Positions 9,561 through 17,762 of a stretch of DNA of 44,728 bases are shown here, one piece after another (positions within the stretch are counted from its first letter, which is position 1; each line of letters begins with the position of its first letter). Below the pieces are notes generated by a model. It saw nothing but the letters and a program-made list of their open reading frames with translations, searched no databases and had not been told where the DNA came from. Source of the DNA: JAWLGJ01 sp041685145. Its GTDB lineage: Bacteria; Pseudomonadota; Alphaproteobacteria; Rhodospirillales; Magnetospirillaceae. The DNA lies in NCBI GenBank assembly GCA_041685145.1, contig JAWLGJ010000027.1, forward strand, positions 1 through 44,728. Reading direction: 5' to 3'. A program made the translations under genes and the position numbers.

Positions 9561-9589
9561 TTTATATATGCTCGGTGTCGCGGTGTCAT
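9561..9589 (-). promoter_or_regulatory. Candidate promoter of ppk-ppx
   Basis: On the minus strand ATGACA (9584-9589), 17 nt, then TATAAA (9561-9566): five of six consensus bases in each box. It lies 38 nt before the ppk GTG, inside the 86-nt divergent region shared with the SixA-like gene. The TATATA core is strikingly AT-rich for this genome. No PhoB-box-like direct repeat was evident by eye. Confidence 0.5.
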
Positions 9590-9609
9590 GCGCCGCCAGG
9601 GGAGGGACG

Positions 9610-10122
9610 ATGGCGGAACTGCATCTTTTGCGGCACGCGAAGTCGAGCTGGGACGATCCGCGCCTGCGCGACCACGACCGGCCGCTGAACGCGCGCGGGC
9701 GCCGCGCGGCGGCGGCGATGGCGGCGCACATGGCCCGCATTGCCCTGCGGCCGGCGCTGGTGCTGTGCTCGCCGGCGGCACGGGCGCGCCAGACCTGGGA
9801 GGCGTTGGCCCCGACGGTGGCGGCGGCGCGGGTGGAGTTCGACACGGCCCTCTACGAGGCCAGCGCCGGCGACCTGCTGGCGCGGCTGCGGGCGCTGCCG
9901 GCCGCCGAGGCGGGGCCGCTGCTGCTGATCGGCCACAATCCCGGCCTGGAGCGCCTGGCGCTGCTGCTGGTCGATGCGGACAGCGAGGCGCTGCGGCGGA
10001 TGCGGCAGAAATACCCCACCGCGGCCCTGGCCTCCTTCGCCTGTCCGGGCGCCTGGTCGGACCTCGGTCCGGCCGCCTGCCGGCTGCTGGCCTTCGTGCG
10101 GCCCAAGGATCTGGGCGCCTAG
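9610..10122 (+). CDS. sixA: SixA-like histidine phosphatase
   Basis: A 170-residue protein of the histidine phosphatase (phosphoglycerate mutase-like) superfamily. It shows the catalytic RHA box at the extreme N-terminus (ELHLLRHAKSSW) and the second catalytic His in LLLIGHNPGLE. Size and motifs fit the SixA branch, which removes phosphate from phosphohistidine proteins in E. coli. The true substrate is unknown; its position divergent from ppk makes a phosphate-related role conceivable, but that is inference. The ATG at 9610 is preceded by AGGGGAGGGACG. There is no signal peptide, so it acts in the cytoplasm. Confidence 0.85.
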   Translation: MAELHLLRHAKSSWDDPRLRDHDRPLNARGRRAAAAMAAHMARIALRPALVLCSPAARARQTWEALAPTVAAARVEFDTALYEASAGDLLARLRALPAAEAGPLLLIGHNPGLERLALLLVDADSEALRRMRQKYPTAALASFACPGAWSDLGPAACRLLAFVRPKDLGA

Positions 10123-10134
10123 GACATTACCGCG

Positions 10135-10151
10135 CTCGCGCCGGGCGCGAG
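10135..10151 (+). terminator. GC-rich inverted repeat after the SixA-like gene
   Basis: CTCGCGCC-G-GGCGCGAG is a perfect inverted repeat 12 nt after the stop codon. No U-tract follows, so it may be only a pausing or RNA-stabilising hairpin, or a diverged piece of the adjacent repeat. Confidence 0.3.
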
Positions 10152-10155
10152 TCTC

Positions 10156-10192
10156 TGTGCCCCTCGCCGGGCGCGCGCTCCGCGCTTGGCCG
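10156..10192 (-). repeat. Diverged chromosomal copy of the 49-bp repeat found at 43.1-43.2 kb
   Basis: Read on the minus strand this stretch is closely similar to the second half of the two identical repeats at 43124-43172 and 43187-43235, sharing CCAAG, CGGAGCG and GCGCCCGGCGAGGG in order, with a 2-nt gap, one inserted C and a few substitutions. It lies in the 77-bp gap between two convergent genes, a usual site for dispersed intergenic repeats. Confidence 0.55.
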
Positions 10193-10199
10193 GGGCGCC

Positions 10200-10583
10200 T
10201 CAGTCGGGCGCCGCGGCGGCGCCGACCTCGTCGGCGGGGAACGGGCGCACCTCGATCCCGGCGGTCTGCAAGGGTACGCCGAGGGCGGCAAGGCTTTCGC
10301 GGTCGATGCGGCCGCTCTCGTCCAGGCCGCGGTCGCGCTGGAACTGGCCGAGGGCGGTGCGGGTGTTGGGCCCGAAAATGCCGTCCACCGGCCCCACCGG
10401 ATAGCCCAGGCGGCGAAGCTGGGTCTGCACGTCGTAGACGATGTCCACCCCCACCTGCTGGCGGCCCAGCACCTGTTGCTGACCCGCCGTCAACTGCCCG
10501 TCGCGCCCGCTTGGCCGCTCCTGCGCGACGGCCGTGGCCGTGGCGAGGGCCGCCACGGCGACCACGGCTGCGATCCTCTGCAT
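10200..10583 (-). CDS. Secreted peptidoglycan-binding-domain protein
   Basis: A 127-residue exported protein. Residues 1-21 (MQRIAAVVAVAALATATAVAQ) form a signal peptide ending in an A-x-A-type site. A PG_binding_1 fold follows at about residues 48-103, with the typical run VQTQLRRLGYPVGPVDGIFG...RTALGQFQRDRGL. Such domains anchor proteins to peptidoglycan in the periplasm; there is no catalytic domain here. The ATG at 10583 has a strong upstream GGAGGAGG. It is convergent with the SixA-like gene. Its role is unknown beyond cell-wall binding. Confidence 0.8.
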   Translation of the reverse strand: MQRIAAVVAVAALATATAVAQERPSGRDGQLTAGQQQVLGRQQVGVDIVYDVQTQLRRLGYPVGPVDGIFGPNTRTALGQFQRDRGLDESGRIDRESLAALGVPLQTAGIEVRPFPADEVGAAAAPD

Positions 10584-10721
10584 CCGATCCTCCTCCCGCG
10601 TGGACACGCTGCCTCGTTTGCCGTCGTAAACGCCCGGCCGGCGGAAGTGTTCCAGCGGCGGCGCCGCTCGCCGATCACGCGAACTTCCGGCCACCGCCGC
10701 ACGACCGCTGCGATTCTCCGC

Positions 10722-10749
10722 TGGATTCGCCGCGCAATGTCGTTATACT
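10722..10749 (+). promoter_or_regulatory. Possible promoter of the FlaG-like gene
   Basis: TATACT at 10744-10749 is a near-consensus -10 box in a GC-rich context. The best -35 partner at 17 nt spacing is weak (GGATT-like, about 10722-10727). It lies about 43 nt before the proposed GTG start. Confidence 0.3.
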
Positions 10750-10792
10750 AAAGTGCGTGGAGGTGTGTTCTTCACCTTCGTTGGAGGGTATT

Positions 10793-11197
10793 GTGGGCAT
10801 CCAACCGGTTTCCGATGTCGCTGTCGCGGCCGCTGTTCCGGCGTATTCGCCGGCGCTGATGGCTGCGCCGGCCGCGACGTCGGCGGAACCGGCGATGGCT
10901 CCGTCCCAATTCTTCACAAGTCCGGTTGTGTCGCTTACCGACACCGGCTTGGCAGTGCTGCAGTTTCGCGACAGCGTCACCGGCGAGGTCACCGCCCAGG
11001 TGCCGCCGGAACGCGCGACCGAGCAGTACCGCCTGCGCGGTGGGGAGCGGGGCGCGCCCGTGTTCGAATCGCCTGCCGCGGCCAGCGGCGGCGACGACGG
11101 CGGCGGAACGTCCTCGGCCCAGGTGGGCAACACGGCGGACGGCGCCGCCGAGAATGGCGGCGCGGGAACGGGACAGAAAGTCGCCGTGAACGCCTGA
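10793..11197 (+). CDS. FlaG-like small protein
   Basis: The 134-residue frame starts at a GTG (10793) four nt after GGAGGG. The N-terminus is Ala/Pro-rich and low in complexity. The central block SLTDTGLAVLQFRDSVTGEVTAQVPPERATEQYRL resembles the conserved FlaG core (a hydrophobic strand, then D-x-x-TGEV-x-x-Q-x-P-P-E). The C-terminus is Gly/Ala-rich and looks disordered. FlaG proteins influence flagellar filament length, but family membership rests on one short block and there are no other flagellar genes here. Other upstream starts in this long open frame lack support. Confidence 0.55.
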   Translation: MGIQPVSDVAVAAAVPAYSPALMAAPAATSAEPAMAPSQFFTSPVVSLTDTGLAVLQFRDSVTGEVTAQVPPERATEQYRLRGGERGAPVFESPAAASGGDDGGGTSSAQVGNTADGAAENGGAGTGQKVAVNA

Positions 11198-11224
11198 TGG
11201 CGTTGCACCTGCCGACCTTTACGA

Positions 11225-11248
11225 CCCACCTTGCGGCCGCACGGTGGG
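11225..11248. terminator. 24-bp interrupted palindrome between convergent genes
   Basis: CCCACC and GGTGGG flank TGCGGCCGCA, which is itself self-complementary, giving a near-perfect 24-bp palindrome 27 nt after the FlaG-like gene. It could end transcription from either side. The following T-run is short and displaced, so it is not a strong intrinsic terminator by sequence. Confidence 0.35.
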
Positions 11249-11343
11249 AACGGGTGGTTTTCGCCTAATCCTTAAGACCAGACGGCACGGACCGCGCCGC
11301 CGGCCCCGGTGCCGCGCCCGCGCCCGGCGCGACGCGTCGGCGC

Positions 11344-11862
11344 CTACGCGGCTTGGTCAACGCTCTCCGTCGCCAGGTCGACCGTCACCGGCACCGGACG
11401 GCTGAGCATGTCGAGCAGCGGGCAATGCTCCTCGACGGCGCGGCGCAGCCGCTCCAGCGCCGCCGGCGGGGCATCGGAAACCATCCGCACGCGGGCGCTG
11501 ATGCGCCGGAAGCCCGGCCGCGCATTGGGGCAGACCGCGAAGAAACCGCGGAAATCCATCTCGCCCTCGACCTCGACCTGGACGTCGTCGAGCGGCAGGT
11601 TCAGCGCCGCCGCCCAGGCGCGGTAGGCGACCTCCTGGCACGATGCCAGCGCCGCCAGCAGCAGTTCCGCCGCCGTCGGGCCGCCGCCCTCGCCCAGGCC
11701 GGGCGGCGCCGCCACGTCGAGGCGGTGGTCCGGCAACCGCACCGCCGAGGCCGCGCCCCCCGCCGGACGTGACGATGCGCAAAACCGGACGACCGCCGTG
11801 TCCGGCTCTTCGATAAGGCGCTCGCGCGCGTCCGCCACTCGGTCCTTCATCGTCTTGGTCAT
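11344..11862 (-). CDS. OsmC-family protein
   Basis: OsmC/Ohr proteins are small cytoplasmic thiol peroxidases that reduce organic hydroperoxides. The 172-residue product has the expected two redox cysteines in family positions: Cys75 in LAALASCQEVAYRAWA and Cys147 in EEHCPLLDML, with an additional Cys111. Its general layout is that of the OsmC/YhfA side of the family rather than classical Ohr. The ATG at 11862 has GGAGG nine nt upstream. It appears to be a single-gene unit. The 160-bp upstream region is unusually AT-rich for this window and probably holds its promoter, though no clear boxes could be assigned. Confidence 0.85.
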   Translation of the reverse strand: MTKTMKDRVADARERLIEEPDTAVVRFCASSRPAGGAASAVRLPDHRLDVAAPPGLGEGGGPTAAELLLAALASCQEVAYRAWAAALNLPLDDVQVEVEGEMDFRGFFAVCPNARPGFRRISARVRMVSDAPPAALERLRRAVEEHCPLLDMLSRPVPVTVDLATESVDQAA

Positions 11863-12022
11863 CGCCCGATGCCTCCGCTGGTGCCCCGGAGGCCGCCCGT
11901 CTCGACCGACGGCGGCCCGGCCAACCTGCCATACGGGCATGAATACCATCCGCATGATGGCTTTTCCACCGTTTTTATCGCATTGGGACGTATATTGCTT
12001 TTTTAACACATTTTTGTTGTGT

Positions 12023-12487
12023 TCATTCGTCGGGGTCGCGGCCCTTGCCGCGTTCCAGGAACCGCACCAGCGTGAGAATGGTCAGCGTGAAGGCGAAGGT
12101 GATGCCGGCGACAACGTAATAGCCGCCGCCACAGGCGAGGCCGATGGCGCCGCACAGCCAGATATTGGCGGCGGTGGTCATGTTTTGGACGCCGCGGGCG
12201 CCGCGGATGATGGCCCCGGCGCCCAAAAAGCCGATCGCCGCCGCCACGCCCTCGATGGCACGCAGCGGATCGGCGCGGGTGTCGGGGCTGGCCTCCAGCA
12301 GCGAATAATACAGCTCGAACGCCACCAGGGTGGTGACGGCGGCGCCCAGGGCGATGAGCATGTGGGTGCGCAGCCCAGCGGGCTTGCCCCGCATCTCGCG
12401 GTCGAGCCCCAGCACCATGCCGAAGAGGCTGGCCATCGCCAGCCGCAGCACGATTTCCTCGATGGGCGTGTGGGTGGCGATGTCCAT
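12023..12487 (-). CDS. MgtC/SapB-family inner membrane protein
   Basis: A 154-residue membrane protein with about four to five hydrophobic segments. It carries the family signature blocks LFGMVLGLDREMRGKPAGLRTHMLIALGAA, IGFLGAGAIIR and GVQNMTTAANIW. MgtC proteins are linked to growth at low magnesium and, in pathogens, to control of the F-type ATPase; many environmental relatives have unknown roles. It ends with a charged tail (RFLERGKGRDPDE), so the C-terminal SapB domain of longer relatives is absent. It lies 59 nt downstream of glcB on the same strand, with a GC-rich hairpin between them. Confidence 0.87.
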   Translation of the reverse strand: MDIATHTPIEEIVLRLAMASLFGMVLGLDREMRGKPAGLRTHMLIALGAAVTTLVAFELYYSLLEASPDTRADPLRAIEGVAAAIGFLGAGAIIRGARGVQNMTTAANIWLCGAIGLACGGGYYVVAGITFAFTLTILTLVRFLERGKGRDPDE

Positions 12488-12546
12488 GACGACGTCCCCG
12501 CCCGGATGCCGGCGGGGCGGGAGCGCCCCGGCCGGTCGGCGGCGCG

Positions 12547-14724
12547 TCAGCCGCCGTGCTTCGCCTTCGCCTCGCGGCGCCGCGCGTGCAGGATGGGCTC
12601 GGTATAGCCGCTGGGCTGCTCGCGGCCCTTGAACACCAGGTCGCAGGCGGCCTGGAAGGCGACGCTGGAATCGAAATCGGGCGCCATCGGCCGGTACAGC
12701 GGGTCGCCGGCGTTCTGCCCGTCGACGACCTCGGCCATGCGCTTCAGCGTCGCCAGCACCTGCTCGCGGGTGCAGACGCCGTGGTGCAGCCAGTTGGCGA
12801 TGTGCTGGCTGGAGATGCGCAGGGTGGCGCGGTCCTCCATCAGGCCGACATTGCGGATGTCCGGCACCTTCGAGCAGCCGACGCCCTGCTCCACCCAGCG
12901 CACGACATAGCCCAGGATGCCCTGGGCGTTGTTGTCCAGTTCCTCCTGGACCTCCTCGGCCGACCAGTTGCGCCCCTCGGCCAGCGGGATGGTGAGGATG
13001 TCGTCCAGCGTCGCCCGCCGCCGGCCCTTCAGGGCCTCCTGACGCGCGGCGACGTCGACCTTGTGATAGTGCAGCGCGTGCAGGGTGGCGGCGGTGGGCG
13101 AGGGCACCCAGGCGGTGTTGGCGCCGGCCTGCGGGTGGCCGATCTTGGCCTGCAGCATGTCGGCCATCCGGTCGGGCATCGCCCACATGCCCTTGCCGAT
13201 CTGGGCGCGGCCCTGGAGACCGCAGGCGAGGCCGACGTCGACGTTCCAATCCTCGTAGGCCAGCAGCCACGGCGCCGTCTTCATGTCGCCCTTGCGGATC
13301 ATCGGCCCGGCTTCCATCGCGGTGTGGATTTCGTCGCCGGTGCGGTCCAGGAAGCCGGTGTTGATGAAGATCACCCGGTCCTTGGCGGCGCGGATGCACT
13401 CCTTGAGATTGACGGTGGTGCGCCGCTCCTCGTCCATGATGCCCATCTTGAGGGTGAAGCGCTCCATGCCCAGCGCGTCCTCGACGCGGCAGAACAACTC
13501 GTCGGTGAAGGCGACCTCCTCGGGGCCGTGCATCTTGGGCTTGACGATGTAGACCGAGCCGGCGCGGCTGTTGCGCAGCGGGCCCGCGCCCTTGAGGTCG
13601 TGCAGGGCGATGGTGGCGGTGAAGACGGCGTCGAGGATGCCCTCGGGCGCCGGGCTGCCGTCGCCCAGCAGCACTGCGTCGCTGGTCATCAGGTGGCCGA
13701 CATTGCGCACCAGCATCAGGCTGCGCCCCGGCAGGCTCAGGGTGCCGCCGTCGGGGGCGGTGTAGCGGCGGTCGGGGTTGAGGCGGCGCTCCACCATGCG
13801 CCCGCCCTTGGGGAAGCTGGCGACGAGGTCGCCCTTCATCAGGCCCAGCCAGTTGCGATAGACCGCCACCTTGTCCTCGGCGTCGACGGCCGTGACGGAG
13901 TCCTCGCAGTCCTGGATGGCGGTCACCGCCGCCTCCAGCACCACATCGGCGACTCCGGCCGCATCGTCCTTGCCGACGGGGTGGCCACGGTCGATGCGGA
14001 TCTCGATGTGCAGGCCGTTGTTGACCAGCAGCACCGCGGAGGGCTCGGCGGCCTCGCCCTGGAAGCCGGCCAGCTTCCCCGGCTGCTTCAGCCCGGTGGC
14101 GGCGCCGTCCTTGAGCGTCACCCGCAACTGGCCATCGACGACGGCATAGCCGGCGGCGTCGTGATGACTGCCCGCGGCCAGCGGCGCCGCCTCGTCAAGG
14201 ACGTCGCGGGCGAAGCCGATCACGCGCGCGCCGCGCCGGGGGTTGTAGTCGCCACCCGGCTCCAGCCCCGGCTCGAGCGGGATGGCGTCGGTGCCGTAAA
14301 GGGCGTCATAGAGGCTGCCCCAGCGCGCGTTGGCGGCGTTGAGGGCGTAGCGGGCGTTCATCACCGGCACGACAAGCTGCGGCCCGGCGATGGTGGCGAT
14401 CTCGGGATCGACCTTGGCGGTGGTGACGGCGAAATCCTCGCCCTCGGGCAGCAGGTAGCCGATCTCGCGCAGGAAGGCGGCGTAGGCCTCGCGGTCGAAC
14501 GGCCGCCCCTGGCGCTCGCGGTGCCAGGCGTCGAGGCGCACCTGCATGGCTTCGCGCTTGGCCAGCAGGTCGCGGTTGCGGGGCGTCAGATCATGCAGGA
14601 TGCCGTCCACCGCCGCCCAGAAATCCTCGGGCGCAATGCCGGTGCCGGGCAGCACCTCGCGGTTCACGAAGTCATGCAGCACCGGGGCAATCTGGATGTT
14701 CCCGACCCTTCTGCGTTCCGTCAC
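12547..14724 (-). CDS. glcB: Malate synthase G
   Basis: Condenses glyoxylate with acetyl-CoA to give malate (glyoxylate shunt and glycolate use) in the cytoplasm. The length of 725 residues matches form G (about 723). Recognisable blocks include KPKMHGPEEVAFTDELF, GIMDEERRTTVNLKE, INTGFLDRTGDEIHT and, near the C-terminus, GLMEDRATLRISSQHIANWL, which carries the catalytic Asp. The start is a GTG at 14724 preceded by GGAGGACGGTC; the longer frame to 14955 runs through non-conserved sequence. No isocitrate lyase gene is in the window. Confidence 0.94.
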   Translation of the reverse strand: MTERRRVGNIQIAPVLHDFVNREVLPGTGIAPEDFWAAVDGILHDLTPRNRDLLAKREAMQVRLDAWHRERQGRPFDREAYAAFLREIGYLLPEGEDFAVTTAKVDPEIATIAGPQLVVPVMNARYALNAANARWGSLYDALYGTDAIPLEPGLEPGGDYNPRRGARVIGFARDVLDEAAPLAAGSHHDAAGYAVVDGQLRVTLKDGAATGLKQPGKLAGFQGEAAEPSAVLLVNNGLHIEIRIDRGHPVGKDDAAGVADVVLEAAVTAIQDCEDSVTAVDAEDKVAVYRNWLGLMKGDLVASFPKGGRMVERRLNPDRRYTAPDGGTLSLPGRSLMLVRNVGHLMTSDAVLLGDGSPAPEGILDAVFTATIALHDLKGAGPLRNSRAGSVYIVKPKMHGPEEVAFTDELFCRVEDALGMERFTLKMGIMDEERRTTVNLKECIRAAKDRVIFINTGFLDRTGDEIHTAMEAGPMIRKGDMKTAPWLLAYEDWNVDVGLACGLQGRAQIGKGMWAMPDRMADMLQAKIGHPQAGANTAWVPSPTAATLHALHYHKVDVAARQEALKGRRRATLDDILTIPLAEGRNWSAEEVQEELDNNAQGILGYVVRWVEQGVGCSKVPDIRNVGLMEDRATLRISSQHIANWLHHGVCTREQVLATLKRMAEVVDGQNAGDPLYRPMAPDFDSSVAFQAACDLVFKGREQPSGYTEPILHARRREAKAKHGG

Positions 14725-14804
14725 GACCGTCCTCCACGTCTTCGAATGCACGGCGCGCCGCACCGGAACAGGAGCACCGGCACGACCGGCCACCGAGTCT
14801 CCTC

Positions 14805-14833
14805 GTATCTGTGGCCGGCGCAAGACCATGCAA
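14805..14833 (-). promoter_or_regulatory. Possible glcB promoter
   Basis: On the minus strand TTGCAT (14828-14833) is followed by 17 nt and AGATAC (14805-14810), about 80 nt upstream of the glcB GTG. The boxes are only partial matches; called by eye. Confidence 0.25.
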
Positions 14834-14886
14834 TATCCATACGCGGGGCGGTACTGGCCGAAGGTCTGGGCGCCTCGGCCATCAGC

Positions 14887-14924
14887 AAAAAAAAAGGCTT
14901 CTTCCGGGGGTGCCGGAAGAAGCC
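14887..14924 (-). terminator. Intrinsic terminator of the sugar dehydrogenase gene
   Basis: Read on the minus strand, GGCTTCTTCCGGCA is followed by its complement and then nine T residues (A-run at 14887-14895 on the plus strand). The 12-14 bp GC-rich stem, short loop and uninterrupted U-tract make this the strongest intrinsic terminator in the window. It lies 95 nt after the stop at 15019 and insulates glcB from read-through. Confidence 0.9.
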
Positions 14925-15018
14925 AATGCGCTTGTCGGGGCCGTGGACGGCCCACGTAACGCAGGGTCGAGTGCCACCTTATTAGCGGACCGCCCGGCGG
15001 TTGTCTACGGGAAAACCC

Positions 15019-16125
15019 TTATTCCGCGGGAACGAGGCGCAGCACGGCGCCATCGCCCTCGTCGGTGAGGGCATAGACGGCGCCGTCGGGGCCCTGGGCG
15101 ACGTCGCGGACGCGGGCGCCGAGGGGGATGCGCTCCTCGCCCACCACCCGCGCCCCGTCCAGCTTCAGGCGCACGATCGCCTGCGCCACCAGCCCGCCGT
15201 TGAGCACGTCGCCCCGCCATGCGGGGAACAGGTCGCCGTCGTAGAACGCCATGCCCGAGGCGGCGATGACCGGCGTCCACTGGTGCAGCGCCAAGGCGAG
15301 GTCGGGGCGCGTGGGCGGATCGGGAATGGGTTCGCCGGAATAGTGGCTGCCCCAGCTCACCAGCGGCCAGCCGTAGTTGCGCCCCGCCTCGGGGATGTTG
15401 ACCTCGTCGCCGCCACGCGGGCCGTGCTCATTGATCCACAGCGCCCCCGTTTCCGGGTGGATGGCGGCGCCCTGAATGTTGCGGTGACCGTAGGACCAGA
15501 TCTCGGGTTGCGCCTGGGGCGTGTCGACGAAGGGGTTGTCGGCGGGGACGCTGCCGTCGGGGTTGATGCGCACCACCTTGCCCAGGTGGTTGGACAGATC
15601 CTGGGCGGGCTCCAGGCGGTTGCGCTCGCCGGTGGTGACGTACAGGGTGCCGTCGGGCGCGAAGGCCAGCCGCGAGCCGAAATGCGAGCCGCCACCCATC
15701 TTGGGCTGCTGGCGGAAGATCACCGCGACGTCCTCAAGCGCCCCATCGCCAAGGCGCCCGCGCGCCACGGCGGTGGAGGCGCCGCCGCCTCCGGGTTCGG
15801 CATAGCTCAGATAAACCCGGCGATTGGACTCGAACGCCGGGTCGACGGCAACGTCCAGCAGCCCCCCCTGCCCGCGCGCGAACACCTCCGGCACCCCCGC
15901 CAGCGGATCGGAAACGGTGCCGTCGCCGGCAATGACGCGCAGACGGCCGGGGCGTTCGGTCACCAGCATCCGCCCGTCGGGCAGGAAGGCCAGCCCCCAG
16001 GGATGCTCCAGCCCCGCCGCCACCGTCTGCACCGCCACCGGGCCGGCCTCGGTCTCGACGACGTCCCGCGCGCAGGCAACGGACGCCGCCAGCACCAGAC
16101 CCACGGCCACCGGAAGTCTAAACAT
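15019..16125 (-). CDS. Periplasmic PQQ-dependent aldose sugar dehydrogenase (YliI/Asd-like)
   Basis: A 368-residue secreted six-bladed beta-propeller of the soluble quinoprotein glucose/sorbosone dehydrogenase family, which oxidises aldose sugars in the periplasm with PQQ. Residues 1-16 form a signal peptide ending ACA-RD. Family blocks are GLEHPWGLAFLPDGRMLVTERPGRL (with the catalytic-type His), GSHFGSRLAFAPDGTLYVTTGERN, YGHRNIQG and WINEHGPRGGDEVNI. The ATG at 16125 has GGGAGG upstream; an ATG at 16146 is less likely. No PQQ synthesis genes are nearby, so PQQ must come from elsewhere in the genome or outside. Confidence 0.9.
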   Translation of the reverse strand: MFRLPVAVGLVLAASVACARDVVETEAGPVAVQTVAAGLEHPWGLAFLPDGRMLVTERPGRLRVIAGDGTVSDPLAGVPEVFARGQGGLLDVAVDPAFESNRRVYLSYAEPGGGGASTAVARGRLGDGALEDVAVIFRQQPKMGGGSHFGSRLAFAPDGTLYVTTGERNRLEPAQDLSNHLGKVVRINPDGSVPADNPFVDTPQAQPEIWSYGHRNIQGAAIHPETGALWINEHGPRGGDEVNIPEAGRNYGWPLVSWGSHYSGEPIPDPPTRPDLALALHQWTPVIAASGMAFYDGDLFPAWRGDVLNGGLVAQAIVRLKLDGARVVGEERIPLGARVRDVAQGPDGAVYALTDEGDGAVLRLVPAE

Positions 16126-16241
16126 CGCCGCGCCTCCCTTCGCCATTTTGGAGAATGTATGTGCGCGGGCGGGCGGTCACAAGCAGCCGCCGGCCGCCAA
16201 ACCTGGTGCAGCCGCGAGGCGGCTTTGCTAGCATCGCAGGC

Positions 16242-17762
16242 ATGGCCGATGGAATCATCCCGATGGCGCCGATGGGCGATGGCGGCGACCCGCGCCCGCT
16301 GCGCATCCCGCCCCACAACCTGGAGGCGGAGCAGCAGCTTCTGGGCGCCATCCTCGTCAACAACCGCAACCTCGAAAAGGTGTCGGAGTTCCTGCGCCCG
16401 GAGCATTTCGCCGAACCGGCGCACGCCCGCATTTTCGAGGCCTGCGACAAGCTGATCGGCCGCGGGCAGATCGCCGACCCGGTGACCCTGCGCTCGCTGC
16501 TGGAGCACGACCCCGCCCTGGCGGAACTGGGCGGTGCCGCCTATCTGGCCGAACTGGTGCAGGGGCTGGTCACGGTGGTCAACGCCGAGGACTATGGCCG
16601 GCTGGTGCACGACCTGCACCTGCGCCGCGAGTTGATCGCGTTGGGCGAGGACGTCGTCAACGACGCCTACGACGTCGACCCCGACGCCGGCGCTCTGGAG
16701 CAGATACACGCCGCCGAACAGAAGCTCTACGACCTGGCGACGGTCGGCCAGACCGAAGGCGGCTTCCGCGACTTCCGCCGCGCCGTCATCGGCGCCATCG
16801 AACTGGCCGAGGCCGCGCACAAGCGCGAGGGCAAGCTGTCGGGGGTGCCCACCGGCCTGGCCGACATGGACCGCAAGCTGGGCGGGCTGCACCCGTCCGA
16901 CCTGGTGGTGCTGGCGGGGCGGCCCAGCATGGGCAAGACCAGTCTGGCGACCAACATCGCCTTCAACGCCGCCCGCGCCTATCGCCCCGGCCGCGACGAG
17001 CTGGGCCGGCCGAAGGCCGAGGATGGCGCGGTGGTGGCCTTCTTCTCGCTGGAAATGTCGGCCGAGCAGCTGGCCACCCGCATCCTGGCCGAGCAGGCGC
17101 AGATCGCCTCGCACAAGATCCGCCAGGGCGAGTTGTCGCACGAGGAGTTCCAGCGCCTGGTGGTGGCCAGCCAGGAGCTGCACAGCCTGCCGCTTTACAT
17201 CGACGACACCCCGGCGCTGTCGGTCCCGGCGGTGCGCACCCGCGCCCGGCGCCTGGCGCGCCAGCACGGGCTGGGGCTGGTGATCATCGACTATCTGCAG
17301 CTTCTGCGGGGGGCGGGGCGCGTCGAGAACCGCGTCCAGGAGATTTCCGAGATCACCCGCGGCCTGAAGGCCCTGGCCAAGGAGCTGAACGTGCCGGTGC
17401 TGGCGCTGTCGCAGCTTTCGCGCGCCGTCGAGCAGCGCGACGACAAGCGCCCCCAGCTTTCCGACCTGCGCGAATCGGGCACCATCGAGCAGGACTCCGA
17501 CGTGGTGATGTTCGTGTTCCGCGAGCAGTATTACCTGGAGCGCGGCGAGCCGGGCCGCAAGCCGGAGGAGAGCGAGGAGAAGTTCGCCGACCGCTACGAG
17601 CGCTGGCACCAGCGCCTGGAGGAGGTCGCCAACACCGCCGAAGTCATCATCGCCAAGCAGCGCCACGGCCCCGTGGGCACCGTGCGGCTGTATTTCGACG
17701 GCAACTACACCCGCTTCGGCGACCTGATCCCCGAGGACCACTACACGCAGCCCCATGAGTGA
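16242..17762 (+). CDS. dnaB: Replicative DNA helicase DnaB
   Basis: The hexameric 5'-3' helicase of the replication fork. The 506-residue product has the N-terminal domain (PPHNLEAEQQLLGAILVNN onward), a linker and a RecA-type motor domain. The motor shows Walker A GRPSMGKTSLA, the SLEMSAEQLATR motif, Walker B LVIIDYLQLL and the DLRESGTIEQDSDVV block. The ATG at 16242 gives the normal short leader; the frame extends to 16155 but without support. It opens a plus-strand gene run and overlaps alr by 8 nt. There is no intein or truncation. Confidence 0.96.
   Translation: MADGIIPMAPMGDGGDPRPLRIPPHNLEAEQQLLGAILVNNRNLEKVSEFLRPEHFAEPAHARIFEACDKLIGRGQIADPVTLRSLLEHDPALAELGGAAYLAELVQGLVTVVNAEDYGRLVHDLHLRRELIALGEDVVNDAYDVDPDAGALEQIHAAEQKLYDLATVGQTEGGFRDFRRAVIGAIELAEAAHKREGKLSGVPTGLADMDRKLGGLHPSDLVVLAGRPSMGKTSLATNIAFNAARAYRPGRDELGRPKAEDGAVVAFFSLEMSAEQLATRILAEQAQIASHKIRQGELSHEEFQRLVVASQELHSLPLYIDDTPALSVPAVRTRARRLARQHGLGLVIIDYLQLLRGAGRVENRVQEISEITRGLKALAKELNVPVLALSQLSRAVEQRDDKRPQLSDLRESGTIEQDSDVVMFVFREQYYLERGEPGRKPEESEEKFADRYERWHQRLEEVANTAEVIIAKQRHGPVGTVRLYFDGNYTRFGDLIPEDHYTQPHE

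Noticed and set aside
11940..12022. AT-rich patch with AACACA...TGTGTT and T/A runs, considered as a terminator of the MgtC gene
   Set aside because: In the direction of the MgtC transcript the stem is followed by A residues, not T, and the stem is only 6 bp and AT-rich. More likely an upstream region of the OsmC gene.
12511..12530. GC-rich hairpin between glcB and mgtC, considered as a terminator
   Set aside because: GGGGCG/CGCCCC stem has no U-tract on either strand; insufficient to call.
16210..16226. Short hairpin AGCCGC-GAG-GCGGCT upstream of dnaB, considered as a terminator
   Set aside because: It lies in a divergent promoter region where no transcript should end; the T-run is only three bases. 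Possibly part of the promoter or operator, not supportable.
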